DNA of 64,000 nucleotides from the NCBI RefSeq assembly GCF_003751085.1, contig NZ_RJJY01000001.1, forward strand, positions 806,001 through 870,000, in the 5' to 3' direction. Below the pieces are notes generated by a model. That model saw only the letters and a program-made list of their open reading frames with translations. It searched no databases and had not been told where the DNA came from. Made by a program: the position numbers and the translations under genes. Below are positions 1 through 8,860 of the stretch, piece after piece. Numbering within the stretch: the first letter of the stretch is position 1; each line of letters starts with the position of its first letter. The stretch is from Micromonospora sp. Llam0. GTDB lineage: Bacteria; Actinomycetota; Actinomycetes; Mycobacteriales; Micromonosporaceae.

Positions 1-1825
1 GCTGCGACCCGACTTCCAGCAGCTTGCCGATCTCGGGGTTGATCTCGTCGTCCACCATCAGCGGCAGCCCGGACTCGGCGATCCGCCGCAGGTTGTCGCT
101 GACCGTGAACCGGTCCGGGTACGCGGCGTGCAACGTACCGCCGACATGGTGGGCCACCGGCGGGCCGACCAGCTGCAGCAGGGCCAGCGGCCGCATCGGC
201 AGGCCGAGCGGATCCAGCGCGGCGTCGGCGACCTCCGGCGGGGTGCCGGCGTCCACCGCCGCGAAGATCTCGCCGAGGAACCGGGTCAGCAGCCGGTTTA
301 CCACGAAGGCCGGGGCGTCCGACACCAGCACGCAGGATTTGCGCAGCTGCTTGCCGACGGCGAACGCGGTGGCCAGGGCCGCATCGTCGGTCCGCTCCCC
401 GCGGACGATCTCCAGCAGCGGCAGGACGGCGACCGGGTTGAAGAAGTGAAAGCCGACCACCCGTTCGGGGTGGGCCAGGTCAGCGGCCATGTCGGAGACC
501 GACAGCGACGAGGTGTTGGTGGCCAGGATCGTCTCGGGGCCGACGATCGCCTCGACCTCGGCCCACACCTGCTTCTTGACCTTGAGGTCCTCGAAGACGG
601 CCTCGATGACGAAATCGGCGTCGGCGAAGGCGCTCTTGTCGACCGACCCGCTCACCAGCGCCAGCAGCTTCGCCGCCGTGCCGGTGTCCATCCGGCCCTT
701 GCCGACCTGCTTCTCGATCTCGGAGTGCACGTAGCTCAGCCCGGCGTCCACCCGGGCCTGGTCCAGGTCGGTGAGCACCACCGGCACCTGCAGCCGGCGG
801 GCGAACAGCAGCGCCAACTGGGAAGCCATCAGCCCGGCCCCGACGACGCCGACCTTGGTGACCGGCCGGGCCAGGTCCGCCGAGGGGGCGCCGGCCGGCC
901 GCTTGGCGCGCCGTTGGACCAGGTCGAACGCGTACAGCCCGCTGCGCAGCTCCTCGGACAGGATCAGGTCGGCGAGGGCCTCGTCCTCGGCGGCCGTGCC
1001 ATCGGCGAACGGGGTCTCCTTGGCCAGCGTGAGCAGGTCGAGGGCCCGGTAGGCGGCCGGTACCGCGCCGTGCAACCGCTGGTCGAGCAGTTGGCGGGCG
1101 AAGTAGAGCACCCCGTCCCACATGTCCCGGTCGACCTCCGGGCGGTCGACGGTGACCTCGCCGGTGACCACACCGGCCGCCCACTGCAGGGACCGCTCCA
1201 GGAAGTCGGCCGGTTCGAGCAGCACGTCGGCGATGCCCATCTCTGCGGCCTGCTTCGGCTTGAGCATCTTGTTCTGGGTCAACGGGTTCTGGATGATCAC
1301 CTGTGCGGCGGCCGGGATGCCGATCAGGTTCGGCAGCAACTGGGTGCCTCCCCAGCCCGGCACCAGACCGAGGGACACCTCCGGCAGGGCCAGCGGACCG
1401 GCTCCGCCGGACAGCGTCCGGTAGTGGCAGTGCAGGGCGAGTTCCAGCCCGCCACCCATCGCGGCACCGTTGACGAACGCGAAGGTCGGCATCGCGCTGT
1501 CGCGCAGCCGGGCGAAGATCCGGTGGCCCGTCCGGCCGATCTCCAGCGCCTGCTCACGGTCGACGAGCTGCGGCATCGCGGTGAGGTCGGCGCCGACGCA
1601 GAAGACGTACGGCTTGCCGGTGACCGCCACGAAGGCCGGCTCGCCAGCCAGCGCCTCGGTGATCGCCGCGTCCAGGCCGGCCAGCCCGGCCGGCCCGAGG
1701 GTGTTGGGTTTGCGGTGGTCCAGGCCGTTGTCCAGGGTGATCAGCGCGGCGGGCCGGTCCAGTCCGGGTACGTTCACCTGCCGGACCAGCGCCCGGGTGA
1801 CCACCTCGTCGGGGTTGTGCAGCAT
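1..1825 (-). CDS. fadB: Multifunctional fatty-acid oxidation protein, enoyl-CoA hydratase / 3-hydroxyacyl-CoA dehydrogenase (partial, C-terminus outside window)
   Basis: This protein hydrates trans-2-enoyl-CoA and oxidises the 3-hydroxyacyl-CoA with NAD in the fatty-acid beta-oxidation spiral; it acts in the cytosol. About 608 residues are inside the window, and the frame is still open at base 1. The N-terminal third is a crotonase fold with the oxyanion/CoA stretch NGAAMGGGLELAL followed by LPEVSLGLVPGWGGTQ. A Rossmann NAD site, VGVVGAGLMASQLALLFA, lies in the middle, and the C-terminal 3HCDH domain is only partly present. The ATG at 1825-1823 overlaps the stop of the upstream thiolase (TGATG), so the two subunits are translationally coupled, as in other actinobacterial trifunctional-type complexes. 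Domain assignment is confident; chain-length specificity cannot be read. Confidence 0.9.
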   Translation of the reverse strand, partial: MLHNPDEVVTRALVRQVNVPGLDRPAALITLDNGLDHRKPNTLGPAGLAGLDAAITEALAGEPAFVAVTGKPYVFCVGADLTAMPQLVDREQALEIGRTGHRIFARLRDSAMPTFAFVNGAAMGGGLELALHCHYRTLSGGAGPLALPEVSLGLVPGWGGTQLLPNLIGIPAAAQVIIQNPLTQNKMLKPKQAAEMGIADVLLEPADFLERSLQWAAGVVTGEVTVDRPEVDRDMWDGVLYFARQLLDQRLHGAVPAAYRALDLLTLAKETPFADGTAAEDEALADLILSEELRSGLYAFDLVQRRAKRPAGAPSADLARPVTKVGVVGAGLMASQLALLFARRLQVPVVLTDLDQARVDAGLSYVHSEIEKQVGKGRMDTGTAAKLLALVSGSVDKSAFADADFVIEAVFEDLKVKKQVWAEVEAIVGPETILATNTSSLSVSDMAADLAHPERVVGFHFFNPVAVLPLLEIVRGERTDDAALATAFAVGKQLRKSCVLVSDAPAFVVNRLLTRFLGEIFAAVDAGTPPEVADAALDPLGLPMRPLALLQLVGPPVAHHVGGTLHAAYPDRFTVSDNLRRIAESGLPLMVDDEINPEIGKLLEVGSQ

Positions 1826-3036
1826 CAGTTCTCGTCTCCCTGCTGTGCCGGGCCGGTCCAGGCCGGGTTCTCCCAGATGACCGAGCCGCCCATGCCGATG
1901 CCGATGCACATCGCGGTCAGCCCGTAGCGCACCTCGGGATGTTCGGCGAACTGCCGGGCCAGCTGGGTCATCAGCCGTACGCCGGAGGAGGCCAGCGGGT
2001 GCCCGATGGCGATGGCGCCACCCCACGGGTTGACCCGCGGGTAGTCGGCGTCGATGCCGAAGTGGTCGAGGAAGGCCAACACCTGGACGGCGAACGCCTC
2101 GTTCAGCTCGAACAGGCCGATGTCGTCGATGCCCAGCCCGGCCAGCCGCAGCGCCTTCTCGGTGGCCGGGATCGGGCCGACGCCCATCACCTCCGGTTCG
2201 ACGCCGACGAAGCCGTACGAGACCAGCCGCATCGCCACCGGCAGACCCAGGTCGCGGGCCACGTCCTCGGCGGCGATCACGCTGGCGGTCGCGCCGTCGT
2301 TGAGCCCGGCGGCGTTGCCGGCGGTGACCCGGCCGTGTGGCCGGAACGGGGTCTTGAGGGTGGCCAGCTTCTCCAGCGAGGTCTCCCGGGGGGCCTCGTC
2401 GACGACTGCCAGCCCCCAGCCGGTCTCCGGGTCGCGGACCGCGACCGGGACCAGGTCGGGCTGCAGCTTGCCGTTGGCGTACGCCTTGGCGGTCTTGACC
2501 TGGGAGGCGAGGGCGAAGGCGTCGGCGCGTGCCTTGGTGATGCCGGGCAGCCGGTCGTGCAGGTTCTCCGCGGTCGCGCCCATGATCAGCGCGGACGGGT
2601 CGACCAGCTTCTCGGCCAGGATGCGTGGGTTGGGGTCGACGCCTTCGCCCATCGGGTGCCGGCCCATGTGTTCGACGCCGCCGGCGATGGCCACGTCGTA
2701 GGCGCCCATCGCGACGCCGCCGGCTACCGAGGTGACCGCGGTCATCGCGCCGGCGCACATCCGGTCGATGGCGAAGCCGGGCACCGTCTTGGGTAGCCCG
2801 GCCAGCAGCGCGGCGGTGCGACCGATGGTGAGCCCCTGGTCCCCGGTCTGGGTGGTCGCCGCGATGGCTACCTCCTCGACCCGGTCGGGGGGCAGTTGCG
2901 GATTGCGCCGCAGCAGTTCGCGGATGCAGCGGATGACGAGGTCGTCGGCACGGGTGTGGGCGTACATCCCGCCGGCCTTGCCGAACGGGGTACGGACGCC
3001 GTCGACAAAGACGACGTCCCGGACTTCACGCGGCAC
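1825..3036 (-). CDS. fadA: Acetyl-CoA C-acyltransferase (3-ketoacyl-CoA thiolase)
   Basis: This thiolase cleaves 3-ketoacyl-CoA with CoA, the last step of beta-oxidation, and is the likely partner subunit of the downstream FadB. It has 403 aa, normal for the family. The acyl-accepting cysteine is in AIDRMCAGAM, the His in AIGHPLASSG, and the second catalytic Cys in LTAMCIGIGMGG; the usual CxGGGxG has become CIGIGMG. The frame is open far upstream, but I chose the GTG at 3036 because AAGGAGG precedes it by 7 nt and the protein then begins like other thiolases (VPREVRDVVFVDGVRTPFG). It shares one base with fadB. A 13-bp-spaced direct repeat TTGTCGG (3087-3093, 3100-3106) and a long inverted repeat lie upstream. 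Confidence 0.92.
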   Translation of the reverse strand: MPREVRDVVFVDGVRTPFGKAGGMYAHTRADDLVIRCIRELLRRNPQLPPDRVEEVAIAATTQTGDQGLTIGRTAALLAGLPKTVPGFAIDRMCAGAMTAVTSVAGGVAMGAYDVAIAGGVEHMGRHPMGEGVDPNPRILAEKLVDPSALIMGATAENLHDRLPGITKARADAFALASQVKTAKAYANGKLQPDLVPVAVRDPETGWGLAVVDEAPRETSLEKLATLKTPFRPHGRVTAGNAAGLNDGATASVIAAEDVARDLGLPVAMRLVSYGFVGVEPEVMGVGPIPATEKALRLAGLGIDDIGLFELNEAFAVQVLAFLDHFGIDADYPRVNPWGGAIAIGHPLASSGVRLMTQLARQFAEHPEVRYGLTAMCIGIGMGGSVIWENPAWTGPAQQGDEN

Positions 3037-3106
3037 GATAGGGCCTCCTTGCCGGCCTGGGTACGCGGGGCAGACCTTCATGCTACTTGTCGGTAACAAT
3101 TGTCGG

Positions 3107-3148
3107 CCGGTGGCCCTGGTGTGGCCCGGGACACACCAGGGCCACCGG
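3107..3148. repeat. Perfect inverted repeat, 17-bp arms, 8-nt loop, between divergent fadA and galE
   Basis: The left arm is 3107-3123 (CCGGTGGCCCTGGTGTG), the loop GCCCGGGA, and the right arm 3132-3148, with no mismatch. It sits between two divergently transcribed genes, 70 bp upstream of the fadA start and 150 bp upstream of galE. It therefore does not terminate either gene. It may be an operator, a transcription insulator or a cruciform. Function unknown. Confidence 0.7.
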
Positions 3149-3298
3149 CGGGGGTCGCCTCCGCCGGTTCGGTGCGATCCGGCTCCGGTACCGTGACTGT
3201 CAATCGTGCGCCACCGCCCGCACCGGACATTCGCGACCCGCCGGACGGGCGACCGACGACCAACCCCAGACGGACGACAACCCAACAGAGGAGACACG

Positions 3299-4300
3299 GT
3301 GAAGGTTCTGATCGCCGGAGGCGCGGGCTTCATCGGCAGTACGATCGCCTCCGCCTGCCTCGACGACGGCATCGAGCCGGTGGTGCTGGACAACCTGAGC
3401 ACCGGGCGGATCGAGTTCACCCGCGACCGGATCTTCTACCAGGGCGACATCGCCGACGGCGCACTGATCGACCGGATCTTCGCCGAACACCCGGACATCA
3501 GCGCGGTGGTGCACGCCGCGGCGCTGATCGTGGTGCCCGAATCGGTCGCCGAACCGCTGCGCTACTACCGGGAGAACGTCGCGAAGTCGATCGACTTCAT
3601 CGACCACGTGGCCCGCAACGGAGCCGAGCGGTACCTGTTCAGCTCCTCGGCGTCGATCTACCGGCCGGGTGAGGACTTCTCCGTCGACGAGTCCTCGCCG
3701 CTCGAGCCGACCAGCCCGTACGCGCGGACCAAGGCGGTGATGGAGATGCTGCTCGCCGACTGCGCCGCCGCCATGCCGCTGCGGGCACTGTCGCTGCGCT
3801 ACTTCAACCCGATCGGCGCCGACCCGCAGCTGCGTACCGGCCTGCAGATCCGCCAGCCCACCCACGTCCTCGGCAAGCTGATCACCGCCGTGCAGACCGG
3901 GGCCGAGTTCACCATCACCGGGGTCGACTGGCCCACCCGCGACGGCTCGGGAATCCGCGACTACATCCACGTCTGGGACCTGGCCCGGGCGCACGTGCAG
4001 GCGCTGCGCCACTTCGACGAGATCCTGCCGGTCGGCGCCGACCGTCGCTACGAGGTGCTCAACCTCGGCACCGGCGACGGCACCACGGTGCGTGAGTTCG
4101 TCGAGGCCTTCCGCTCGGTGGTCGACCAGCCGCTGCGGGTCCGGGACACCGGGCCCCGCCCCGGTGACGCCGCCGGCTCGTACACCCGCAGCGTCCGGGC
4201 GCGTCGGCTACTCGACTGGAAGCCCGAGCTGTCCATCGCCGACGGGATCCGGCACTCGCTGGCCTGGTCGGCGCGGCGGGACCAGGTGCTCGACGACTGA
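3299..4300 (+). CDS. galE: UDP-glucose 4-epimerase
   Basis: This NAD-dependent short-chain-type epimerase most likely interconverts UDP-glucose and UDP-galactose for cell-wall and exopolysaccharide sugars and for galactose use. It has 333 aa. The glycine-rich NAD motif GGAGFIGS lies at residues 7-14, a serine cluster SSSAS near residue 118, and the catalytic YxxxK is Y141-K145 (SPYARTK). Also typical of the family are RYFNPIGAD and DGSGIRDYIHVWDLA. The GTG at 3299 is preceded by AGAGGAGA; the open frame further upstream has no supporting site. The gene stands alone between the divergent fadA and the convergent rnd. Closely related epimerases with other UDP-sugar substrates cannot be excluded. 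Confidence 0.9.
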   Translation: MKVLIAGGAGFIGSTIASACLDDGIEPVVLDNLSTGRIEFTRDRIFYQGDIADGALIDRIFAEHPDISAVVHAAALIVVPESVAEPLRYYRENVAKSIDFIDHVARNGAERYLFSSSASIYRPGEDFSVDESSPLEPTSPYARTKAVMEMLLADCAAAMPLRALSLRYFNPIGADPQLRTGLQIRQPTHVLGKLITAVQTGAEFTITGVDWPTRDGSGIRDYIHVWDLARAHVQALRHFDEILPVGADRRYEVLNLGTGDGTTVREFVEAFRSVVDQPLRVRDTGPRPGDAAGSYTRSVRARRLLDWKPELSIADGIRHSLAWSARRDQVLDD

Positions 4301-4335
4301 GCGAGCGACCCGCCGCGGCGGCCTACTGCGGCGGC

Positions 4336-5658
4336 CTACTGCGGCGGGTCCCGCAGCGCGGCGCTCAGCTCCGCCACGATCAACGACACCTGCCAGGTGC
4401 GGGCACCGAACCCCTGCAACGTCGCCGCCACCGACTCGTCGGTGATCTCCTCGGGCGGAGTCCAGGCGAGTCGGCGGACCGAGTCCGGCGCGATCAGGTT
4501 CTCCGGTGGCAGCAGGTTCGCCGCGGCCGTCCGGATCACCACCTCCCGGCAACGGGCCAGCCGTGCCGCGGCCGCCGGGTCCCGTTCCGCCCAGCGGTGC
4601 GGCGGGGGAGGGCCGTCGACCGGGGGCGTGGTCGGCAGGGCGTCGTCGGGCAGGGCGCGGGCGATGTCCAGTGCGTCCAGCCAGATTCGCGCCAACCGCC
4701 GGACCGAGCGTCCGTTGAAACCAGGCAACGCCAGCAGGGCCCGCTCGTCCCGGGGGTCGAGTTCGGCCGCCGCGATGACCGCCGAATCCGGCAGCACCCG
4801 GCCCGGTGCCGAATCGCGGCGGGCGGCGACGTCGTCTCGGGCCTGCCACAGCGCGCGTACCCGGGCCTGGGCCCGCGCTCCGCGTACCCGATGGATGCCG
4901 GAGGTCCGCCGCCACGGCTCCGGCCGCACCCGGGTCGGCTGGCTGCCCCAGGCGACCAGGGCGGCGAACTCCTCAGCCGCCCACTGCTGCTTGCCCTGGC
5001 GTTCCAACTCCAGAGCGAGTACGTCCCGCAGCTCGACCAGCAGTTCGACGTCGAGCGCCGCATAGGTCAGCCACGACTCCGGTAGCGGGCGGGTCGACCA
5101 GTCGGCGGCGGAGTGATGCTTCTCCAGCGAGAAGCCGAGCAGCGCCTCGGTCAGCGCGGCCAGCCCCACCCGCTCGTAGCCGGCCAGCCGGGCGGCCAAC
5201 TCGGTGTCGAACAACCGGCGTGGGCGCAGCCCGACATCGGCCAGGCAGGGCAGATCCTGGCTGGCGGCGTGCAGCACCCATTCGGCATCGGCGATCGCGG
5301 CGTCGAGCGTGCCCAGCTCCGGCAGCGGCAGCGGGTCGATCAACGCCGTACCGGCACCCGCCCGGCGCAACTGCACCAGATAGGCACGTTGGGTGTAGCG
5401 GTATCCGGAGGCGCGTTCGGCGTCGATGGCGACCGGACCGGAGCCGGCAGCGAACCGGGCGACGGCCTCGGCGAGAGCGTCGTCGTCGGCCACCGGTGCA
5501 GGGGTGCCGTCGCGGGGAGCGGTCAGCGCAACGGGCCCGCCGGGCGGGGAGTCGGACCCCACGACATCGGACGCCGGCGGCTGCGCCAGCGGGTGGTGCG
5601 GCTCGCTCCCTGCTGGGCGTTGCGCGGTCCGACGGCGCAGGGGGGATTCGTCGGTCAC
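4336..5658 (-). CDS. rnd: Ribonuclease D (DEDDy 3'-5' exonuclease with HRDC domain)
   Basis: This is a cytosolic 3'-5' exoribonuclease of the RNase D type, expected to trim tRNA and other small RNA 3' ends. It has 440 aa. The first ~60 residues are a Pro-rich, low-complexity extension. The DEDDy residues are visible: D79 and E81 (IDAERAS), D135 (HAASQDLPCL), and Y199 with D203 (LTYAALDVELL). A helical HRDC domain follows at about residues 255-330, then a C-terminal helical tail. Its start is GTG, with a TAGGGT -10 box only 6 nt upstream and no ribosome-binding site, so the mRNA is probably leaderless. A 13-bp direct repeat covers the stop codon (4318-4344). It is convergent with galE (35 bp apart). 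Confidence 0.92.
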   Translation of the reverse strand: MTDESPLRRRTAQRPAGSEPHHPLAQPPASDVVGSDSPPGGPVALTAPRDGTPAPVADDDALAEAVARFAAGSGPVAIDAERASGYRYTQRAYLVQLRRAGAGTALIDPLPLPELGTLDAAIADAEWVLHAASQDLPCLADVGLRPRRLFDTELAARLAGYERVGLAALTEALLGFSLEKHHSAADWSTRPLPESWLTYAALDVELLVELRDVLALELERQGKQQWAAEEFAALVAWGSQPTRVRPEPWRRTSGIHRVRGARAQARVRALWQARDDVAARRDSAPGRVLPDSAVIAAAELDPRDERALLALPGFNGRSVRRLARIWLDALDIARALPDDALPTTPPVDGPPPPHRWAERDPAAAARLARCREVVIRTAAANLLPPENLIAPDSVRRLAWTPPEEITDESVAATLQGFGARTWQVSLIVAELSAALRDPPQ

Positions 5659-5664
5659 CTGACA

Positions 5665-5670
5665 ACCCTA
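5665..5670 (-). promoter_or_regulatory. -10 box of a probable leaderless promoter for rnd
   Basis: TAGGGT on the minus strand, ending 6 nt before the GTG start of rnd. No Shine-Dalgarno sequence lies between. No clear -35 box is visible. Confidence 0.5.
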
Positions 5671-5887
5671 GTGCCCGGCCTGCCGCCGGCCGCACGAGGT
5701 GTCACCGGCGCGTCGGCTGCGGGCCGGTCGAGTTGACCGGCGACACCCCGGTGATGTGTCCAACGGGTGGCAATCGTGTGATCACCGGGCGAGAGGTGAC
5801 GACAAACACCGTACTGCCCGGTACGGTCGTTACGCCGCTCAGCGGCAGGTGGGCCGGCTGCCGCGTTGAAGGAGAGGCTGCCACGAG

Positions 5888-6955
5888 ATGACCAGTGGGT
5901 ACGACGATCCGCGCTCCGTCGCTGTGCCGGACATCCCCGGTCCGCGGCACGCCGCACCGGAGGCGCAGGCGCTGCCGGCGGCCGGCGCCGCCGACAACGC
6001 TTACGCCGCCGAGGACGCTTACGCCGCCGAGGACGCTTACCCGGCCGAGGAAGCTCATGCCGTCAGCGAGCCGCCCCCTGCTCCCGACCTGTCGACGTCC
6101 TGGTCGCCGGCCAAGGCGACCTCGGACCGTCCGGGCTCGTGGGCGCCGCCGGCCGACCAACTCCGCCGGGTCACCCCGGTCCGGCGGGGATGGCCAGGGG
6201 CGACCGCGCTGCTGCTGGTCCTGCTCCTGGCCGGCCTGGCGGGTTTCCAGACGTACCAGATCCGCCAGTTGACCACCCGACTGGCCGAGGTCGACCAGCG
6301 GCTGGCCCGGGCGCAGGGCGCCGACGCCGACCGCTTCGAGTTGGTCGAGGCGCGCGCCGCCGAGTTGGAACGGCAGGTCGGTGCGGCCTTCGACCCGGAG
6401 GCGATCGCCACGGCGGTGCTGCCCAGCGTCTTCCGGGTCAGTGCCGGACGGTTCACCGGCACGGCCTTCGCGGTGGGCGAGTCAGCCGGCGGCGGCACCG
6501 ACCTGCTGACCAACTACCACGTCGTCGAGCCCAGCTATCTGGCCGGCAATCGGCGCGTCTTTCTGGAGCGCGACGGTGAACGGATCGAGGCGGCGGTCGT
6601 CGCGGTGGACGAGGACAGCGACGTGGCGCAGCTGCGGACCGACCGTTCCTTCCCCGGCCTGCCGCCAGCTCCCGACGAGGTCAAGTCCGGCCAGCAGATC
6701 GTAGTCGTCGGGGCACCGCTCGGGCTCGTCGACTCGGTGACCACCGGGGTGGTCAGCGCGTTGCGGGACGCCGACGACAGCGCCGGCCCGGTCATCCAGT
6801 TCGACGCTCCGATCAACCCCGGCAACTCCGGCGGGCCGGTGATCAACAGCAGCAAGCAGGTGGTGGGCATCGCCACCGCGAAGGCGCGCGACGCCGAGGG
6901 GATCGGGTTGGCTGTGCCGATCCGTACCGCCTGCGACGTGTTCGAGATCTGCTGA
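5888..6955 (+). CDS. Membrane-anchored trypsin-like serine protease (HtrA/S1C-like, no PDZ domain)
   Basis: This predicted envelope protease has its catalytic domain outside the membrane. It has 355 aa: a cytoplasmic, acidic, disordered N-terminus (1-100), one transmembrane segment (about 104-121), a coiled-coil-like stretch (125-165) and the protease domain. The triad is H211 ([10 protein letters not shown]), D245 (VDEDSDVAQ) and S314 (NPGNSGGPV). The chain stops right after the protease domain, so the PDZ domain usual in DegP/HtrA is missing. The N-terminus carries an 18-bp tandem repeat (5995-6060) coding for Ala-Tyr-Ala-Ala-Glu-Asp units. AAGGAG precedes the ATG by about 13 nt, a long spacing. 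It ends 5 bp from the convergent DUF3000 gene. Confidence 0.88.
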   Translation: MTSGYDDPRSVAVPDIPGPRHAAPEAQALPAAGAADNAYAAEDAYAAEDAYPAEEAHAVSEPPPAPDLSTSWSPAKATSDRPGSWAPPADQLRRVTPVRRGWPGATALLLVLLLAGLAGFQTYQIRQLTTRLAEVDQRLARAQGADADRFELVEARAAELERQVGAAFDPEAIATAVLPSVFRVSAGRFTGTAFAVGESAGGGTDLLTNYHVVEPSYLAGNRRVFLERDGERIEAAVVAVDEDSDVAQLRTDRSFPGLPPAPDEVKSGQQIVVVGAPLGLVDSVTTGVVSALRDADDSAGPVIQFDAPINPGNSGGPVINSSKQVVGIATAKARDAEGIGLAVPIRTACDVFEIC

Positions 6956-6960
6956 TCGCG

Positions 6961-7536
6961 TCAGGCGGTGCCGGCCGGCCGCCGCCCGCCCGGCAGCACC
7001 GTCACCCCCGGCGGTGGCAGGCCGGCGGTCGACGCCAGCAGGTCACACCAGGCCCTCAGGTGCGCGTCGAGCCCGGTGGTCGACGGCGTCCACGAGGCAC
7101 GGATCTCGATGTCGCCGCCCGCAGGCGGGCCGGCCAGCTCGCCGAACCGGGTGGAGCAGGTCTGGGTCACCGTGCCGCCCAGCGCGCCGTAGGCGGCCCC
7201 GTGGGCGTCCAACGCATCGGTCAACCAGGTCCAGCCGACGGTCGGCAGCAGCGGGTCCGCGACCAGGTCGACCTCCAGGTCGGCGGTGACGTAGGTGACC
7301 AGGCGCAGGGTGCCCTGCCAGGCGTCGTGTCCGTCCGGGTCGTGCAGCAGGACCAACCGGCCGGTGGCCACCTCGTCCGAGCCGCGCAGCACCGTGGCGC
7401 TCAACGCGAACGCGTACGGGGCCAGCCGCTGGGGGGCGCCGACCTCCTCGATCTGGATCTCCTCCCGAGGGGTCACCGCGCGCAGTCCGGCGACGGCGCG
7501 GTGGAACGCCTCGGGCAACGCGGTAAGGGGGGCCAT
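6961..7536 (-). CDS. DUF3000 domain-containing protein
   Basis: This is a 191-aa protein of the actinobacterial DUF3000 family; its function is unknown. It is a soluble alpha/beta protein with no signal peptide or membrane segment and no recognisable catalytic motif. It begins [19 protein letters not shown], and the family is typically found next to hemE and rnd in actinobacteria, as here. The ATG at 7536 follows a TAGGCT box by 7 nt with no ribosome-binding site, suggesting a leaderless transcript divergent from hemE. The upstream frame remains open for several hundred codons but has no family resemblance. Confidence 0.85.
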   Translation of the reverse strand: MAPLTALPEAFHRAVAGLRAVTPREEIQIEEVGAPQRLAPYAFALSATVLRGSDEVATGRLVLLHDPDGHDAWQGTLRLVTYVTADLEVDLVADPLLPTVGWTWLTDALDAHGAAYGALGGTVTQTCSTRFGELAGPPAGGDIEIRASWTPSTTGLDAHLRAWCDLLASTAGLPPPGVTVLPGGRRPAGTA

Positions 7537-7543
7537 GGCCAAA

Positions 7544-7549
7544 AGCCTA
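7544..7549 (-). promoter_or_regulatory. -10 box of a probable leaderless promoter for the DUF3000 gene
   Basis: TAGGCT on the minus strand, 7 nt before the ATG at 7536. No ribosome-binding site is present. Confidence 0.45.
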
Positions 7550-7632
7550 GGCCGCGCTCCCACCAGATGGGGATCGGCGCGCCGGGGCCCAGTGGCGGTG
7601 ACCGCGACGACAGCGCTTCGCCGGGCCCCGGA

Positions 7633-7675
7633 TCGGCAGCCGCCGCCCCGATCCGATCGGGGCGGCGGCTGCCGA
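7633..7675. repeat. Perfect 21-bp inverted repeat with single-base centre, upstream of hemE
   Basis: The left arm is 7633-7653, the centre C7654 and the right arm 7655-7675. The arms are perfectly complementary and meet at GATC-C-GATC. It lies between the divergent DUF3000 gene (97 bp away) and hemE (32 bp from the ATG). If hemE is transcribed without a long leader, the right arm falls where the -35 region would be, which suggests an operator. If transcribed, it would form a very stable hairpin. Confidence 0.75.
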
Positions 7676-7707
7676 CCTGCCGGGCAGCCGTGGCACCATT
7701 GGCGCCG

Positions 7708-8799
7708 ATGACCACGACGACGCCGGGCAACGCCGCCCACGACGCGACACCCGACACACCCGTCCCGGCCCCGCTGGCCACCTCCGCATTCGTCCGGGCC
7801 TGTCGCCGGGAACCGGTGCCGCACACGCCGGTGTGGTTCATGCGCCAGGCCGGTCGATCGCTGCCCGAGTACCGCCAGCTGCGCAGCGGCATCGGCATGC
7901 TGGAGTCCTGCCGGCGGCCGGACCTGGTCGCCGAGATCACCATGCAGCCGGTGCGCCGGCACGGCGTGGACGCCGCGATTCTGTTCAGCGACATCGTCGT
8001 TCCGGTGGCGGCGGCCGGCGTCGAGTTGGACATCGTCGCCGGCACCGGGCCGGTCATCGCCGAACCGGTTCGCAGCGCCGCCGATGTCGGTCGGCTCCGC
8101 CGGATCACCCCCGACGACGTCGGCTTCGTCGACGAGGCGGTCCGGCTGCTGGTCGCCGCGCTCGGCGCGACCCCGCTGATCGGGTTCGCGGGTGCGCCGT
8201 TCACCCTGGCCAGCTACCTGGTCGAAGGCGGACCGTCGCGAACCCACGGGCGGACCAAGGCCCTGATGCACGGCGATCCGCAGACCTGGCACGCGCTCTG
8301 CGCCCGGCTCGCCGAGATCACCCTGGAGTTCCTCCGGGTGCAGGTCGCGGCGGGTGTCGCCGCGGTCCAGCTGTTCGACTCCTGGGCCGGGACGCTCTCC
8401 GAGGCCGACTACCGCCGGCATGTACTGCCGCACTCCGCAGCGGTGCTGCACGGCCTGGCCGACGCCGGCGTGCCCCGGATCCATTTCGGAGTGGGGACCG
8501 CCGAACTGCTCGGTGCGATGGGCGAGGCCGGCGCGGACGTGGTGGGGGTGGACTGGCGTACCCCGCTGGACGCCGCGACCGTGCGGATCGGTCCGGACCG
8601 CGCCGTGCAGGGCAACCTCGACCCGTGTCTGCTGCTCGCGCCGTGGCCGGTGGTGCAGTCCGAGGTCCGGCGGGTGCTGGCCGACGGACTCGCCGCCCCG
8701 GGACACGTGTTCAACCTCGGTCACGGGGTGCTGCCGGAGACCGACCCGGACGTGCTGACCAGGGTCGTCGAGCTGGTGCACGAGACGTCGCAGCGCTGA
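7708..8799 (+). CDS. hemE: Uroporphyrinogen decarboxylase
   Basis: This enzyme decarboxylates the four acetate side chains of uroporphyrinogen III to give coproporphyrinogen III in heme biosynthesis; cytosolic. It has 363 aa and an N-terminal extension of about 30 low-complexity residues before the conserved [15 protein letters not shown], whose arginine binds substrate carboxylates. The conserved [16 protein letters not shown] and the C-terminal [13 protein letters not shown] are present. No convincing ribosome-binding site precedes the ATG. It is the first gene of a hemE-cgoX-chdC run (61 bp to cgoX). The 21-bp palindrome immediately upstream is the obvious candidate control element. Confidence 0.95.
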   Translation: MTTTTPGNAAHDATPDTPVPAPLATSAFVRACRREPVPHTPVWFMRQAGRSLPEYRQLRSGIGMLESCRRPDLVAEITMQPVRRHGVDAAILFSDIVVPVAAAGVELDIVAGTGPVIAEPVRSAADVGRLRRITPDDVGFVDEAVRLLVAALGATPLIGFAGAPFTLASYLVEGGPSRTHGRTKALMHGDPQTWHALCARLAEITLEFLRVQVAAGVAAVQLFDSWAGTLSEADYRRHVLPHSAAVLHGLADAGVPRIHFGVGTAELLGAMGEAGADVVGVDWRTPLDAATVRIGPDRAVQGNLDPCLLLAPWPVVQSEVRRVLADGLAAPGHVFNLGHGVLPETDPDVLTRVVELVHETSQR

Positions 8800-8860
8800 C
8801 CGCGTCACACCCGACCGGGCCGGCCGGCCGACCGGACTGCCCGGGTGGCAAGGTGACGGT

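Noticed and set aside
128..1927. Long open frame antisense to fadB
   Set aside because: In DNA this GC-rich, antisense frames stay open by chance; its product is Arg/Gly/Gln-rich low-complexity sequence, while the minus strand encodes a clear FadB.
3037..3420. N-terminal extension of the thiolase
   Set aside because: The extension is Arg/Pro-rich with no thiolase similarity, and a strong ribosome-binding site precedes the internal GTG at 3036.
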